Assembly: GCF_046630445.1 (NCBI RefSeq)
Contig: NC_092340.1
Span: 20,128,001-20,192,000 of the forward strand
Length of the DNA stretch: 64,000 bases
Source: Rutidosis leptorrhynchoides
Taxonomy: Eukaryota; Streptophyta; Magnoliopsida; Asterales; Asteraceae
Reading direction: 5' to 3'
Below, one piece after another: positions 11,401 through 21,815 of the stretch. The translations under genes were made by a program, and so were the position numbers. The notes beneath the pieces are model-generated. The model saw only the letters and a list, made by a program, of their open reading frames with translations, made no database searches and was not told where the DNA came from. Every line of letters begins with the position of its first letter. Positions within the stretch are counted from its first letter, which is position 1.

Positions 11401-12423
11401 TGTGTTTTCTTTCAGAGGTTTGGTGATGATGATTTCATCATATTGTTGTTATACGTTGATGATATGTTAATTGTTGGTAAAAATATTAAAAGAATTGCGC
11501 AGTTGAAGCGAGAATTGAGTAAGTCTTTTGCTATGAAAGACTTGGGGCCAGCAAAACAGATTCTTGGCATTCGGATTTCTAGAGATAGAGGTGCTAAGAC
11601 GTTACATATATCACAAGAGCAATACATTGAAAAGGTGCTAAGTAGATTCAACATGAAGAATGCTAAAGTGGTTAGTTCCCCTCTTACAAACAACTTTAAG
11701 CTAACAGAAAGAGATTGTCCTACTTCAAAGGAGGATGTTGAGGAGATGGATATAGTTCCATATGCGTCAGCAGTTGGTAGCTTGATGTATGCTATGGTGT
11801 GTACTAGGCCAGATATAGCTCATGCGGTAAGTGTTGTTAGTCGGTTTATGTCAAATCCGGGTAAGAAGCATTGGGAAGCGGTTAAATGGATTATGAGATA
11901 CTTACGAGGTACTTCAAAGTTAGGTATCACATTCGGAAATGGAGAGCCGGTGCTTGTTGGTTATACAGACTCAGATATGGCAGGAAACAAAGATAACATG
12001 AAATCCACTTCTGGATATTTGATGACTTTCGCAGGGGGAGCAGTTTCATGGCAATCAAGGTTACAAAAGTGTGTTGCATTGTCTACAACCGAGGCTGAGT
12101 ATATGGCAGCAACAGAAGCGTGCAAAGAACTATTGTGGATGAAAAGGTTTCTACAAGACCTTGGGTTTAAGCAATCACGATATGTGGTTCTTTGTGATAA
12201 TGAGAGTGCGATTCATTTGGCTAGAAATTCTATGTATCATAAGCGGACAAAACATATAGATGTGCGGTATCATTGGATTAGAGAACGTCTTGAAGATGGT
12301 TCGTTTGAACTTGATAAAGTTCACACCGATGATAATGGTTCCGACATGTTCACAAAGGCTTTAGCAAGTGAGAAGCTCAAGGTATGTTGCTCGATCGCTG
12401 GGATGGCGATTCCTTCCTCATAA
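8461..12423 (+). CDS. Copia Gag-Pol polyprotein
   Basis: This 1320-aa polyprotein is uninterrupted and carries every domain needed for transposition, in copia order. Gag (about 1-225) opens with the SLNGSNYHVWKGKMEDLL signature. A CCHC zinc knuckle CYNCHEKGHTKWYC is near 231, and protease WIVDSGATCHV near 300. The integrase has the zinc-binding LWHKRLGH and CSHC motifs, then the DDE core (HSDVCGP, RTDNGGEY, LNGLAERMNRT). Reverse transcriptase has NKWVFKVK, MDVKTAFLHG and the catalytic YVDD near 998. RNase H has YTDSD and STTEAEYMA. The start at 8461 lies 45 bp after the LTR and gives MEANTSKM. With near-identical LTRs, this could be an active copy. Confidence 0.96.
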   Translation: MEANTSKMISLNGSNYHVWKGKMEDLLYVKDYYLPVFTEDKPEEKSDAQWKILHRQVCGYIRQWVDDNVVNHITGETDAKALWKKLEQLYERKTGNNKLFLIKQMMALKYHDGTPITDHLNAYQGIINQLAGMGIKFEDEIQGLWLLGTLPDSWETFRTSLSNSAPNGTITMELAKGSILNEEMRRKSQGSSSQSDILVTETRGRSHSRGQGKRGNHRSSSRKGKFANVECYNCHEKGHTKWYCPKLKNEKKKAYDKNKQKKSDGGDDDKVEVNAITDEFFVCIDYDMINLTHDDTSWIVDSGATCHVAICRDHFSSYTPGDYGFDRMGNAGLSKIVGIGDVCLKFDTGMELVLHNVKHVPDMRLNVISTGILDDDGYYNSFGNGIWKVTLGSMIEGRGKKDSRLYITRPKIIQNIVNAMDNVDSTELWHKRLGHMSEKGMSILFKKNVLSGVSDINLSKCSHCLAGKQTRVAFKSHSPFRMENILDLVHSDVCGPMKTRTLGGCFYFVTFIDDHSRKVWVYTLKSKDQVYEKFKEFHALVERQTGKKLKCIRTDNGGEYIGRFDAYCKENGIRHQKTPPKTPQLNGLAERMNRTLVERVRCLLSHAGLSDSFWGEALNTAVHIINLTPCVPLRFDVPNRVWSGKDVSYRHLRVFGCKAFVHVPKDERSKLDMKTKPCVFLGYGEDDFGYRLYDPVQKKLVRSRDVVFTEDQMLKDVDKADSVPQPSADLVDLDPVTPQHVGDDVHNDEHGTDDDYAPEQVEIPVPDVPPFVPLRRSTRDRHPSVRYSADEYVLVTDGGEPECYSEAMKDEHKKEWGEAMQDEMNSLHENNTYELVKLPKGKRALRNKWVFKVKTDELTSQPRYKARLVVKGFSQKRGIDFDEIFSPVVKMGSIRVVLGLAASLDLEVEQMDVKTAFLHGDLDKEIYMMQPEGFQVKGKENYVCRLQKSLYGLKQAPRQWYKKFESVIGKQGYRKTTSDHCVFFQRFGDDDFIILLLYVDDMLIVGKNIKRIAQLKRELSKSFAMKDLGPAKQILGIRISRDRGAKTLHISQEQYIEKVLSRFNMKNAKVVSSPLTNNFKLTERDCPTSKEDVEEMDIVPYASAVGSLMYAMVCTRPDIAHAVSVVSRFMSNPGKKHWEAVKWIMRYLRGTSKLGITFGNGEPVLVGYTDSDMAGNKDNMKSTSGYLMTFAGGAVSWQSRLQKCVALSTTEAEYMAATEACKELLWMKRFLQDLGFKQSRYVVLCDNESAIHLARNSMYHKRTKHIDVRYHWIRERLEDGSFELDKVHTDDNGSDMFTKALASEKLKVCCSIAGMAIPSS

Positions 12424-12428
12424 TTGGA

Positions 12429-12440
12429 AAGGGGGAGATT
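12429..12440 (+). other. Copia polypurine tract
   Basis: The purine run GAAAGGGGGAGA with trailing TT sits directly against the 3' LTR start and primes plus-strand DNA synthesis in this family. Confidence 0.85.
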
Positions 12441-13197
12441 TGTTGGGTTTTGTTATTGGGTTTCCAAATATGAGTAAGTATTAACAAGCCCAAGCCCAAC
12501 AAAATTAGGCCCATTGCTTGGTTGACTTGGTCAAGCATAGGAGGGCATCTTAAAACATCAAGTTGCAGCTGTTTTAATTATCAAGAGTGCAAGAGAGATC
12601 AAGAAAAAGAGTCAAAACCCCAATTCCCGTCTACAGTGACAGCAGGCCAGAAAACCTTCGATCCCCGGAGATCCGACCGTTGAATCTTCACAATTTTTGG
12701 ACTGTGTCTTCCTGACATCAGTGCCAACATTTTCAACCGTTGAATTCGTCTAATAAGGTCTGTAGGTCGTGTTCTTGCTGCTGGAACAGAGAGCAGATTT
12801 TTGGGTGAGATAATTCCTCTTTTGTCTTTTTAGGTTGTTCATATACTTGTTGATTGTTGTAGTTCAAGAGTATGATGATGTTGTATACCTCTATATGATC
12901 TAGAGAAGACCTATTGTATTGTTCTCTTTGTTGATGATAGTGGAATTTAAGTGGCTTACGAGTCCCGTGGTTTTTACTCTCGATTTTGAGAGGTTTTCCA
13001 CGTAAAAATTCTCGTGTGTATTGTGTGTGCTCGATTATTGTTATTAGCTGATTTGGTACTAAATTGAGACTGATTTAGGTTGGTTTTGATATAGCTTGTT
13101 TGTTAGTTTCCTCACGGGTTCATACGGGTCGGGAAATGCTTGTCAAACGGGTTTGTTTCCGCTTTGTAGATTGCCCGTTGTGATTATTTTCCCTTCA
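12441..13197 (+). repeat. Copia 3' LTR
   Basis: It is 757 bp and differs from the 5' LTR at two positions that I can see. TSD TTTTC follows at 13198-13202. Confidence 0.95.
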
Positions 13198-13202
13198 TTT
13201 TC

Positions 13203-13963
13203 TTGTGGTTTGCACGTGTTTGCACGTTATGCACGTGCTATCCTTGAGGCTGATGGACGTTAGAAAAGTCCATTAAATGGCGTCACATACATGGCACATG
13301 AGGTAGTTTCGTCAGTTTACTTTTCCCTCCATCTTCTCCATGTTTGACAGAAAATATATGTTCCGGTATTTGATCCGACGTTCTACTATAAATTGGAACT
13401 CGAGAACCGAACTAAACTAGTTTGGTCTAGTTATGTACCATGCACACCTCTAGACCCTTGTTTTCCCCTAATTAGGTAGATATTGCTTTGGATCCTAAGG
13501 TAACCTAGATATAGCAATTATGAAACAGAAAAATATATTAAGATTAGTGTTATTAGTAATAGCAATGATGATTGTAGAGAGTAGCTCGCCATGCTTCCGA
13601 CGTGGAACCTTTGAAAGATGACACATCAGGCCATCAGCTACTGGTATTACTCTGTACTAGTACAATATAGCAGCTGAGAACCAAAAATTGTGAACAATGA
13701 ACAATGAAAGGTGCAGCAATTGGAACTAAAAGGGCTTATATGAACAATGAAAGTCGTTAAATTTTGATTTTCAATCCAATGCATTATAGTCATATAAATA
13801 CTTAAAATTTTTACATTCAGATAGTGTTTCTTGAAACTTGACAAACTTCAAAGTACAACAAACAGAAGGACATTTAATAGGACGATGAACTTTACAAAAC
13901 AGCAACCCAAAAACTCAAATACAGGGAAAACTATATCATAAAGATTAATATCTTATCGTTTTC
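13203..13963. other. 3' flank of the PLAC8 gene
   Basis: This is unique-looking AT-rich sequence without a supported ORF. About 13540-13685 is the segment duplicated at 4765-4880. Transcription termination of the minus-strand gene should fall here. Confidence 0.4.
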
Positions 13964-15610
13964 TCAATTACCTTCTCTACGTATAACAGATGGAACTGGT
14001 GGGTCCAAAGTTACATCAATACCTCCCAAACGAGAATCTTCTTGCACACGCGATGGGCTTTGATGTTCCTTTTGAAACCTACTAGGACTCGGGTTGAAAG
14101 AACTGGGGCCCGATCTGAAACCGAATTCTTCTTCTCGTGGTAAAGTTGACATAGGAACTTCACCCGTTCCATTTTCATCCACCACTCGTTTCATGTAAAA
14201 CTTATCCTCCTTAACATCATACATATTTCCAGTTCGTACTTCTTGAGCAAGCGTGCACCAACAACAACAGAGCCACAACGCACAATCGGTAACAGCGGGC
14301 CTACCACAACAGAAATTCGATGGCGGTAAATTAAATCTTTTTCTCATTTGAATTCTCCAAAATCCGCCATAAAGCAAACCAAATACACATAGAAATATCC
14401 CGGTAACACCTAACGCCTCGCGTGCAGTTTCATTGTCAATATTAATGGCAGCCAAATTAAAAATCCAAAAAGGCGCCAAACAAAATAATAAAAACGTCGC
14501 TGTATGAACGTACATGTTCCCGAACCCAAGTCTCTCCATATTCCACCCGAAAACACAAAAACTGCAAAACAAAGAAAGGTACGCTAACGAAATATCTTCC
14601 CAAAAATCAAATATGCCTCCACTCCATTTTGGATTAGTTTCAATTGTGCTCTCGTCTCGTGGGGTGAATGAGAATCTTCTTTCAAAAGATTTGACCCTCG
14701 GTTGACTTTGACTTACTCCACTGCTGTCAAGATTATCTTGTTTAAGTTGGGCTTCTTCATCGGACAAAGCTGTTTCGTATTCTTTACCAAGCGGGCTAAC
14801 AACCGAATACACACCGGCTATAGCCGGTGCACCAATGGCTACCGAAATAGTTATGGCTACACCTATTGCGGGTCTATCTGATCTTCTGTAACCGACATTT
14901 AAACCACATAATGCATATTGTGCAAGACAATTAAGGTTAAGTAGTAATACTACAACCAACATGTGGGCCCATTCATGAGGTTTATACATTCCATCTTTGC
15001 AGTATATGTTTCTTAACTTTGAAATATCTTCTGGTTTCCATCTTATTAAAAGTACAAGGTGATAAAGACGTTGCGGGTGCTGGTACAGACACATGAGTGT
15101 GAATAGAGCGTTTAGTATCTGGTTGTTGACTTCAAACCAAGCGTCTCGTTGTGTTTTTTTAGGTAAGGCGTGGTTTAACATACCTGTCATAACAAGAAAA
15201 AGTATTGCACCTGAAACAGCAACAACTAAAATCCATATAAACAGAACCATATTCATTGGATTTCTTATCCATTCTTTTGCTAGTTTTTGTAACGATATCC
15301 AATCGATTTTTTTTGAGAAGACGCGTGTGAGGCGGTCTCGAATTGCTTGACTTGTACTTGAAGGTACAGTGCGTGAGAACATATCTTTCTGTTGGGCAAT
15401 ACGTTGAAATTGTGCAGTTGGTGTACCTAGATTACCGAATACGAGGAAACTTGAAGTTCTATTTATTTGGTTTCCGTCACTTAGAGTTTCAGTATTTTCA
15501 TCTTTAAGAAATCCCCTTCGAGAGGTTTCGATGTGTAGATGTGAACGTTTGTTGACTTTTGATCCGTTAGACTTATCATCTTCAACTTCATCATTATCAT
15601 TTGAAGTCAT
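13964..15610 (-). CDS. PLAC8-family membrane protein with DUF2985-like region
   Basis: This is a single-exon 548-aa protein and the only apparently intact host gene in the window. The N-terminal 115 residues are polar. Hydrophobic segments likely to cross the membrane lie near 120-143, 216-236, 249-271, 340-356, 367-389 and 399-417. A Cys-rich PLAC8-like block (FCCGRP ... CALWLCCCWCTLAQEVRT, about 434-460) follows, then a Ser/Pro-rich tail. The middle with RWKPEDI, PHEWAHM and WRIQMRKRFNLP resembles DUF2985. Plant PLAC8 proteins include organ-size and heavy-metal transport regulators, but this longer subgroup has no function I can name. ATG 15610 is the first in frame and is followed by an acidic N terminus typical of the family. 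A broken copy lies at 3233-4765. Confidence 0.87.
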   Translation of the reverse strand: MTSNDNDEVEDDKSNGSKVNKRSHLHIETSRRGFLKDENTETLSDGNQINRTSSFLVFGNLGTPTAQFQRIAQQKDMFSRTVPSSTSQAIRDRLTRVFSKKIDWISLQKLAKEWIRNPMNMVLFIWILVVAVSGAILFLVMTGMLNHALPKKTQRDAWFEVNNQILNALFTLMCLYQHPQRLYHLVLLIRWKPEDISKLRNIYCKDGMYKPHEWAHMLVVVLLLNLNCLAQYALCGLNVGYRRSDRPAIGVAITISVAIGAPAIAGVYSVVSPLGKEYETALSDEEAQLKQDNLDSSGVSQSQPRVKSFERRFSFTPRDESTIETNPKWSGGIFDFWEDISLAYLSLFCSFCVFGWNMERLGFGNMYVHTATFLLFCLAPFWIFNLAAINIDNETAREALGVTGIFLCVFGLLYGGFWRIQMRKRFNLPPSNFCCGRPAVTDCALWLCCCWCTLAQEVRTGNMYDVKEDKFYMKRVVDENGTGEVPMSTLPREEEFGFRSGPSSFNPSPSRFQKEHQSPSRVQEDSRLGGIDVTLDPPVPSVIRREGN

Positions 15611-16850
15611 TGTTGTGCAATTTTAGAAACTTCTTAACTATTGATCCGTCTTCAATGTCAACAAATAATCCTTCAGTAACAAAAGCTATGGTGGCACCGC
15701 AATAAATGAATCGACTGGAAACAGAAACGTGATCCAGCGCTTCTATTCCAGATCATTCTATATTTAAAGAAAATAAATAGTCGATTAATTGGCAAACAAT
15801 GTCATTCTACTTGCCAAAATTAAACAAAGGAACTTGCAAATTAAATATGAGCTTCTACACATTCTTGCAAATTCATATTACATACATCAGAAACATGCCT
15901 AAATAAAAAATTTATCTTCTAGCCATGTCGGCTTTGTTTTGTTGCTGTACGTCAATTTGTTTGTTTGCTATTTTGTTTCATGTCAGGGTACTATGGCCTA
16001 GTTCATGTTGTTGTTCTTTAGATTCTTGTTTTTTCAGGTGGCTGTAACAGTGTAACCCAATCATCCGTCTTTGTAAGATTAAACTATTGCTAGTTGCTAG
16101 CTCATATTATATAAAATATACATTAGACATTTTTGCATAGAAAATTATTAGTACTTGTTTCAAACTTTCAGGGCTGTCTCATTGATTCTGAGGGCCTTGT
16201 GTAGACATAAAAAGGGCCCCTAAACGTTAAGTATTTTTTTTAGGTTAAACTGATTTGATCCGCTTTGTGTACCAACACTAATTCGGGTCAACATTAATTT
16301 TTGGGGTCAAATGTAAATAATTATAAAGGATTTACAAGATATTTGGGCCCCTTAATATGTTCGGCACCTGTGACCGCACACTTTGCACATGTCCTAAAAC
16401 GCCCTTGCAAACTTTAATATCCATGAGAATTTATTTAACTTGTAAGGAAAAACAAAATTGAAAGAAATTAACCTTAACAACCATAGGGCAAAAACCTAAA
16501 GCAGTCAAATTAGGTCAAATATGAGTTATCAAACAAATTCAACTAAACTACGGAGTAATTTGAACACGCAATATACCCGGAAAGTTAACTGACTAACAAT
16601 ATCTACCAGAAGCTAACGAATTCAATGAAACTATTTCAAAATACTTAAAGCAGTCAACGCGTATGTATGAATCAAAAAGCGTGAAAATTGAAGAATCTTA
16701 TAAACGTAAGATGAAAGCAAGATCTGAAAGTGCTTGTAAGAAGAAGAAGAAGAAGAAAAAGTACCTGTAACAGATAACCTAGTTCAAGTTCATGTTCAGC
16801 TCGATTGATAATTGTAGCAAATTTGGGGACAAAAACGGATGAATAACGAG
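15611..16850 (-). promoter_or_regulatory. Upstream region and possible 5' UTR intron of the PLAC8 gene
   Basis: Read on the minus strand, about 16740-16800 has a pyrimidine-rich CTTCTTCTTCTTC tract next to a donor-like ACAG/GTACTT. That suggests a 5' UTR exon with an intron of about 1 kb reaching toward the ATG. The acceptor could not be placed. About 16165-16400 has GGGCCCC-rich words found around transposon remnants. No other gene is seen. Confidence 0.3.
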
Positions 16851-17450
16851 AAGCTTACTACGGAGTACATAATTAGAAAAAAAAATGTGCGGCAGCTGTG
16901 ACCTGTGTAGGTTGTTGAATTGTTGACCATTTAACTTGATTTAACTAATGGCCGTTGTACAGCGATGCTAAAAATTACAGAAACAGTCCTTTTGGTTGTG
17001 TCCGTTTATAGACAGATATTTATTTTTTCTTACCTATTTAGATAAACCCGATTTAATTAGAACTTATTTTTTTCTGGAAATTAACAATGATTTAATTTGA
17101 GATTTTATTTTTGACCGCTGTTTCGGCGTAATGTTTCTTTTGATGAAAAAATGAAAATATTACTTTGTCAATTTCTAGAAATTCTATTTTTATCATCAAA
17201 TGGGATATTAATCACATTCACAATCATTTGTCAAGTTACACACGCTATAAAGAAAACTCATCCGTCCCCGTAGACAACCGGGTAGGAAAAACCTCTTGCG
17301 GGATTTGGACCCGGGACCCCGCAGACAATTCCACAAATTCCAGCCTCCCTTAGGATTCGAACTCGAGACCCCGCATGACTTCTACAAAGTTCTCGTCCTA
17401 TATAAGCGAAAAGTTCGATGGTTTATTTGAGATTATAAATACGACAATTA
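16851..17450. other. Intergenic, possible SINE remnant
   Basis: AT-rich. Around 17300-17370 the minus strand reads GAGTTCGAATCC, like a pol III B box or tRNA T arm, next to a repeated GGGACCCCG word. There is no A box at the right distance and no cloverleaf, so I call neither a tRNA nor a firm SINE. Confidence 0.3.
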
Positions 17451-17459
17451 ATCTTTTTA

Positions 17460-18099
17460 GACAAAATTGCCCAAATAGTCCTTGTATTTTTCAAGTTACT
17501 GTTTTAGTCACTATCATTTTATTCCTGCATTATTAGTCATTGTGTTTAGGTTTTTGTCCTAACTTTGTCCCTGAAACAAACGATCAATTAATGGTCCTTT
17601 AAGTTGGTAACATGTGTGAATCACGTGACTTCTAACCATTTAATATTTGCAACTCTTCCCCCTTTTTACTGTAATCCACAATTCTTTTTCCAACCCCAAA
17701 ATTCAAAATACGTATCAGTACACACTATGAAAGATAGAAACATAAATATTTATAATCATAGTGTGCTAGTACTATACAGAATATACCATTTACAGCAGTT
17801 TGACTTGTAGCCATTAACAATTTGTGTTTCTAGCTTCCATAGTGTGTACTGATACGTATATTAATTTTTAGGGTTGGGAAAAGAATCGTGGATTACAGGG
17901 GAAGAAGAGTTGCAGATATTATAGGGTTAAAAGTCACGTGATTCGCACATGTTGGCAACTTAACGGATCATTAACTGGTCGTTTGTTTCAGGGACTAAGT
18001 TGGGACCAAAATGACAGTGACTAATAATTCAGGAATAAAATGACAGTGACTAAAACAGCAAAACTAAAAAAACACAGGGCTTATTTGAGTAATTTTGTC
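17460..18099. mobile_element. Mutator-type MITE with long terminal inverted repeats
   Basis: The element is 640 bp and consists almost wholly of two imperfect inverted arms of about 280-295 bp (17460 to about 17755, and about 17805 to 18099) around a short centre. The termini are GACAAAATT and its complement AATTTTGTC. A 9-bp target duplication ATCTTTTTA flanks it (17451-17459 and 18100-18108), the size expected of Mutator-like elements. It has no transposase. Both arms carry a CACGTG core (about 17623 and 17935). A transcript across it would fold into a long hairpin. Confidence 0.85.
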
Positions 18100-18108
18100 A
18101 TCTTTTTA

Positions 18109-19458
18109 TATGTAAAAAGAAAGTCAGACTATGTTACATTGAACAAAGATTAGAAAATTTACCTTTAGATATTTTTTTTTTTTTTTTTTTGATTTACCTA
18201 ATTATATCATAATCGTCCATCTTCAGATCAACAACCGATTTAAAATTCCAACAATTATTTTTTTAGAGCGACAATTTTGGCATCGAATCCTCTCATTTGC
18301 CACCCACACACCCATTATGAAGAAATTCCTCGCATCCATCGCGCAAAGGGTACCCGAAATGCTTTCGGTTAACTGCTTGAACCGTACAGAGTAAAGGATA
18401 CCAAAGGCACAATCTAGATTTAATAATTGCCTTGGAACATTGTAGTTCTTTTTCAAAGCAAGAACGTGGATTGTGTTTTGGAAAAGTAAGAAGGTTGTTA
18501 CCTGTAAGTTGTGATGCGGTAAATATATGAGAAGATTGTGAAAAGGAGTTGTAATGAAAAATATTGTAGCGAATAAAAGTGAATAAAAGTTGCCGGTATT
18601 GTGACGAGGTAATTCTCGGACAAACAATAATAGAAAGGTGAATACTTTTTTTGAGACGGAGAGAGTAACAAGTATCAGAATAAATTAAAAATATTTATAT
18701 CTATTACACTTAAAAGTTACTAAAATATTATAATGTGTATTTAATATAAAATTCTCTCTACTAGAAAAGTTTGAACATAATTAATATTCCTTAATCAAAT
18801 GTGCTCATATATAATATACATATTAGCATATCCCTTAATAATATTGAAATACAAAACGTATTTATGTATCGATGTTCTCGCAACACAAACGCTCTTCTGC
18901 GTTTTGGTCTAGCTACGATGACAAAAACACTCCGTTACCAATAATCTAATTTTACGTAACCAAAGAATTCAAACTTCAAAGTAAAAAGTATTTAGCATTT
19001 GATTATATCTAACATAATTATCAATGATAAAATTAAATATTTAAACCAAAAGCCAGCCAATGTATTGATCATTCTTAGGATGGAAATATAATTTTGTTAA
19101 TAACAATACATTTCCGGTCTTTAGGAAAGAAATTACAAGAACAAAAAACTAAATATTCATTATCGTCAAAAGAAAAATTATACGTTTTGAAATAAATTAA
19201 AATTAAAATGAAGATACCAATTTGTGAAGTTAAGGCTCCTTATATACTCGTATAGGCTTCAATCGATTGACGGGCCCAACTTGTTTGGTTGATCCGAATT
19301 CGGGCCTTTTATGCACCAACACAAAGGAGATTCCATGGATCCATCACATAGACCAGTAGGTTCGTCTATTTATATGTTTTCACTCGGCCTGATTTTGCCT
19401 GCCCGTCCATCAAGTTTTTGGGCACAATATTATTTCATGCATATCAATTTATCAGTTT
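18109..19458. other. Intergenic AT-rich sequence
   Basis: A minus-strand open frame at 18223-18627 (134 aa) has no recognisable family and may be chance. About 19372-19455 repeats a motif (CGGCCTGATTTTGCCTGCCC ... GGGCACAATATTATTTC) also found at about 22789-22860 and, inverted, at about 23628-23700. No gene is supported. Confidence 0.35.
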
Positions 19459-20775
19459 ATGGGTACAAAAATTAATTCTTCACAAGTCACACACATTGAT
19501 CCTCATGTTATTGGTGATACGAAGGGCAATGTTTCTCCACCATTAGTTGGATCTCCAATAGCCACATCAGTGGATCCTAAGTCACCTTCAAAGATCTCGT
19601 ATCTAAAAGCAACAGAGGGTACCTCGAGTGGCAATAAGGTCAACTTTCGTCTTTTACAAAACATGTATACTCTGAATGAAGGAGTCGATGTGGAATTGCC
19701 TATCTCGTCTGTTATGGAGGCTGTTGATAGATATAGCAACACGCTATATGGTTACTTTATTGGAAAACGAGTTGCGTACCCTGTTGTGAAGAATTATGTA
19801 ATGAATGCGTGGAGTAAATATGGAATCGAAAAGACAATGATGAATTCTAAAGGTTTATCTTTCTTCAAGTTTGCTACTGCAAAGGGTATGCAAGATGTTA
19901 TTGAGAATGGACCCTGGATGATCAAAACTTCCCCGATTATTCTCAATAAATGGTCGGCGAATATCTCCTTAACCAAAGAAGATCCGACAAAGGTCCCAGT
20001 ATGGGTTAAGATTCACGATGTTCCATTAACAAGTTATAATGCTGATGGTCTAAGTATGATTGCATCCAAGATTGGAAATCCTATTATGTTGGATTCCTAT
20101 ACTAGTACTATGTGCGTTGAGGCATGAGGTCGGCCAAACTATGCCCGTGCAATGATTGAAATATTAGCAGAGCATGAGTTGAAGTCGACTCTCACGGTAG
20201 CTACTCCTGGAATTAATGGTGAGAGAAGCACGATAGATACGGTGAAGATAGAGTATGAATGGAAATCTCCGCGATGCTCGGGATGTAAAGTTTTTGGTCA
20301 CCAAGATGGGCAATGTACAAAGCATATTACTCCTATAGTAGTCACGGAAATAGTGGATAGTGATGGTTTTCAAACTCAAAATAAAGGAAAGAATCCAAAT
20401 CACGATCAAACAAGAAGGCAAACAGACGGGTTTAATGTGAGAAAAGGAAAGCAAAAATTGGTATACAGGACCAAGAAGAATGTGGCCCAAAGTGTTAATA
20501 CTAATGGCATGCCGAAGGTTACTCAAGTGGATAAAAAAGTTACTCAAGTGGATAAAAAAAGGTCGGAAGGTAGGACAAGTAAGGGTCAACAAGTGAAGAT
20601 TCAAAATTCGTTCGGAACTTTAAATAATGACACATATAGCCTAGTGGATGAACCGAGCGATGTTGAATCTGAAAAGGAGGAAACGGCCCAGTTTATGGCG
20701 GGGAAAAAGGATACTAAGACATCGACTACGTTTGGAATGAAGTCGGGCTGGTTGTTGTTGTGTGTCCTTGTTTAG
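19459..20775 (+). pseudogene. LINE ORF1-like protein (DUF4283 plus zinc knuckle), one stop
   Basis: A frame of about 438 codons starts at ATG 19459. Residues about 65-220 have the DUF4283 pattern (GYFIGKRVAY, FFKFATAKGMQDVIENGPW, VPVWVKIHDVP), and a CX2CX3GHX4C-type zinc knuckle (CSGCKVFGHQDGQC, about 20278-20319) follows. The single lesion is a TGA at 20125-20127 before GRPNYARA, where relatives usually have Trp, so a TGG to TGA change is likely. Such proteins are ORF1 nucleic-acid-binding proteins of plant L1-type LINEs. The ORF2 endonuclease/RT that should follow is absent: a 3' UTR-like stretch and poly(A) come next. Confidence 0.75.
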
Positions 20776-20968
20776 ATGGGTCGTTTGGTTTTCTTGTTTT
20801 TGCTAGTCCTCGTTAGATGTTTAGGTCTAGCTTGTTTTTTTTTTTTTTTTTTTTTTTGTTGTCTGAGAGGCCACAAGGTGCGCTTGTGGTTGTTGTTCCT
20901 ATTTGCATTTTATTATTTTTTTAATAAAAATATTCACCGGGTAAAACCCATTACAAAAAAAAAAACAA
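20776..20968 (+). mobile_element. LINE 3' UTR and poly(A) tail
   Basis: A T/G-rich stretch with a run of more than 20 T (about 20828-20857) is followed by a terminal A run (about 20954-20965). Its position directly after the ORF1-like frame makes the whole unit an ORF1-only LINE derivative. I could not define its target duplication. Confidence 0.55.
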
Positions 20969-21594
20969 TATGCATACACACCTTTTTATGCAAAAAAACA
21001 AAAACTTTATTAATATATAGACACTCCCACAAAATAAGTCCAAACGACACACCGACCCAAACAAAAACAACCAAAAAACGTGGAGCCAACCTAAAAAACA
21101 CATAAATACTTCACAAGCCGCAATCAATATGCAAACACACATGTTTTTTTTTACCAAAATAACGATAATATGCAAACACACCTGCCACTCTTGGCTGTAT
21201 GAACAATTATTTCTCTTTTCTTAAGACTCTTGTATCGGTTTCTAGTAAGCGTGGAACAAGCCTATAATACAAGAAGAGAGATTTTAGGGGTGAAACAATT
21301 AAATGAATACTCATACTCGTACACGATGCATGTTGTTTTTGAGACAATTTTACTGTGCATCTTTTTATTTAGCATTTTGTATTAAATTTAATGGCTTATG
21401 ATATGTTAAGTTTGGAGGATAGAAGAGAGAAAAAGAATAATTGATTATAATATATATAAGTTTGAGGACTAAAAATGAGAAAAACAAAGTAAAAGGGTAC
21501 AAACCTGCTTATCTGAAAGAGACCACGGACTACAATTGAAATTTATTCGGTCTTACTTTTAGGTTTGAAACAAAATCCCTGCCGAGAGGAAACC
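20969..21594. other. Intergenic, short dispersed repeats
   Basis: The word AATATGCAAACACAC, or a one-base variant, occurs at about 20968, 21126 and 21170. No gene is seen up to the 5' region of F-box/LRR copy 2. Confidence 0.3.
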
Positions 21595-21815
21595 TTTCTG
21601 ACTGCGGGGCTTTCGGTCGCGACCATTGTTAAGGTAATCGATCGATGTAAACAATTTAATAGTATAATAACTGTTGTTCATTCATATTCTATTCTTTAAT
21701 TTGATTGATTTATTATGTTTATTATCAGTTTTGTTTGTTTTCCTTTTGATTTTTGATGTACAGTAATATAATATATATACATATTATTGATTGATAGAGA
21801 GTTGTTTACAGATAA
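21595..21815 (+). other. 5' UTR exon and intron remnant of F-box/LRR copy 2
   Basis: The donor-like TAAG/GTAATCGAT (about 21635) and the acceptor-like TTTACAG just before the ATG frame a 5' UTR intron of about 170 bp. The donor region is shared with the upstream region of copy 1. Confidence 0.5.

Larger units (their letters stand above)
7659..13197 (+). mobile_element. Complete Ty1/copia retrotransposon (Tork-like)
   Basis: The element is 5539 bp with LTRs at 7659-8415 and 12441-13197 (757 bp each, TGTTGGG...CCTTCA). They are flanked by the 5-bp target duplication TTTTC (7654-7658 and 13198-13202). A PBS matching initiator Met tRNA follows the 5' LTR, and the purine tract GGAAAGGGGGAGATT precedes the 3' LTR. 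One uninterrupted gag-pol ORF fills the interior. I see two substitutions between the LTRs (near 7787/12569 and 8286/13068), so the insertion is recent. The Tork assignment is from Gag and RT style only. Confidence 0.95.

Noticed and set aside
17340-17365. Possible tRNA T arm or B box on the minus strand
   Set aside because: No acceptor, D or anticodon arm at the right spacing, so no tRNA is called.
18223-18627. 134-aa minus-strand ORF
   Set aside because: No recognisable domain, no paralogue in the window and an AT-rich setting; chance is the simpler explanation.
20164-20604. 146-aa minus-strand ORF
   Set aside because: Lies antisense to the LINE ORF1 frame, whose domain motifs are clear on the plus strand.
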